Assembly: GCF_013376155.1 (NCBI RefSeq)
Contig: NZ_JABXXP010000006.1
Coordinates: 1 to 33,713, forward strand
Reading direction: 5' to 3'
Length of the DNA: 33,713 nucleotides
DNA from: Nguyenibacter vanlangensis
GTDB lineage: Bacteria; Pseudomonadota; Alphaproteobacteria; Acetobacterales; Acetobacteraceae
Part shown: positions 33,244 through 33,713 of the stretch, piece after piece
Numbering within the stretch: the stretch's first letter is position 1
How the letters are laid out: each line of letters starts with the position of its first letter
Position numbers and translations under genes: made by a program
The notes under the pieces: model-generated
Seen by the model: the letters and a program-made list of their open reading frames with translations, nothing else
What the model was told of the DNA's origin: nothing
The model's database searches: none

Positions 33244-33713
33244 ATCGTCACCCGTCCTTCGATGGTGGTGACGACGGTGCCGCCGACCCAGATTTCGCCC
33301 GCGTCGCTGGTGATGGCGATGCGCCCCCGGCGCCCCAGCACCGTCCCCTGCCGCGCGACATAGGACGGGGGCGCCAGGCCCGCGCCGATCATCCACATGG
33401 CCAGGCTGGCGTTCAGGCTGCCGGTGACGGGGTCCTCGACCCCGTCCGGGCCGCCGGTGAAGGCCCGTACCTCGAACAGCGCGTCGTCGCGGTCGAGGGC
33501 GGTGTCGAACGGCGCGACCAGCCCGACCTTGAGGTCGCCCAGTGCCGCGTAATCGGGCCGCACCGACAGCAGTTCCGCGCGGCTGCGCAGCATGACGGCG
33601 ACCCAGCCCGGGCCGTTGTCGGCCCAGTTCGAAGCCCGGATGGAATCGGGCGGCAGGTGCAGTCCCCGCGCGATCGCCGCCAGCACATCGGCCTCGACCG
33701 CGCCGGCCCGGCG
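33240..33713 (-). CDS. PhzF-family isomerase-like protein, C-terminal part
   Basis: Only the last ~157 residues are present; the frame is open to the window edge, so the start lies outside. FEVRAFTGGPDGVEDPVTGSLNA is the hallmark of the second half of PhzF-fold proteins (diaminopimelate-epimerase-like barrel), and GRRGRIAIT with IWVGGTVVTTIEG is the usual C-terminus. PhzF makes phenazine precursors in pseudomonads, but most homologues act on unknown small metabolites, and no other phenazine genes are seen. Its TAG stop shares two bases with the threonine aldolase stop. Confidence 0.87.
   Translation of the reverse strand, partial: RRAGAVEADVLAAIARGLHLPPDSIRASNWADNGPGWVAVMLRSRAELLSVRPDYAALGDLKVGLVAPFDTALDRDDALFEVRAFTGGPDGVEDPVTGSLNASLAMWMIGAGLAPPSYVARQGTVLGRRGRIAITSDAGEIWVGGTVVTTIEGRVTI

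Noticed and set aside
1-33713. CRISPR arrays, insertion sequences and toxin-antitoxin pairs
   Set aside because: No regularly spaced repeats, transposase motifs or small toxin-antitoxin gene pairs were seen. Only short tandem duplications and palindromes are present.

Overview
This 33.7 kb window is chromosomal DNA from a GC-rich alphaproteobacterium, most likely a member of the Acetobacteraceae (Gluconacetobacter/Komagataeibacter-like). That placement is an inference from codon use, the DUF3576–leuS–lptE–holA order, and small proteins typical of that family. No marker gene fixes the genus.

Layout. (1) 1–4831: housekeeping cluster on +, with the end of a DUF3576 lipoprotein gene, leuS, lptE and holA. 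(2) 4895–5194: a tRNA-Arg(CCU) gene interrupted in the anticodon loop by a 223-nt group I intron. (3) 5401–29698: a large surface-glycoconjugate locus. Its left part is GC-rich and holds a fatty-acid hydroxylase, a GT4 glycosyltransferase, an LTA-synthase-like phosphoglycerol transferase (minus), kpsC-like and kpsS-like Kdo-linker genes, two more GT4 genes and an outer-membrane polysaccharide export lipoprotein. Its centre (about 15.9–24.3 kb) is visibly more AT-rich and holds a TagD-type glycerol-3-phosphate cytidylyltransferase, a TagF-like transferase with a C-terminal DUF4214, two large GT4 paralogues with a shared C-terminal domain (one also with N-terminal TPRs), and a secreted beta-helix protein. 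A methyltransferase and a phosphomannomutase follow. Its right end is the kpsE-kpsM-kpsT export operon on minus. (4) 29.9–33.7 kb: ordinary chromosomal genes, namely a small conserved protein, a VOC protein, another small protein, a CHAD protein, a threonine-aldolase-like enzyme and the end of a PhzF-family gene.

How it fits together. KpsS and KpsC would build a Kdo linker on a lipid. TagD would make CDP-glycerol. The TagF-like protein, and perhaps the LTA-synthase-like enzyme, would add glycerol phosphate, while five GT4 enzymes add sugars (the phosphomannomutase suggests mannose-derived donors). KpsM/KpsT/KpsE and the outer-membrane lipoprotein would export the product. The simplest reading is an ABC-exported capsule that carries glycerol phosphate, in other words teichoic-acid-like, in an environmental Gram-negative. 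The AT-rich core between conserved export genes matches the cassette layout of group 2 capsule loci.

The points most worth checking are this glycerol-phosphate capsule chemistry, a KpsC homologue that seems to keep only its C-terminal catalytic module, homopolymer runs (A10, T8) right behind the start codons of two surface-modifying enzymes, and the intron-bearing tRNA.
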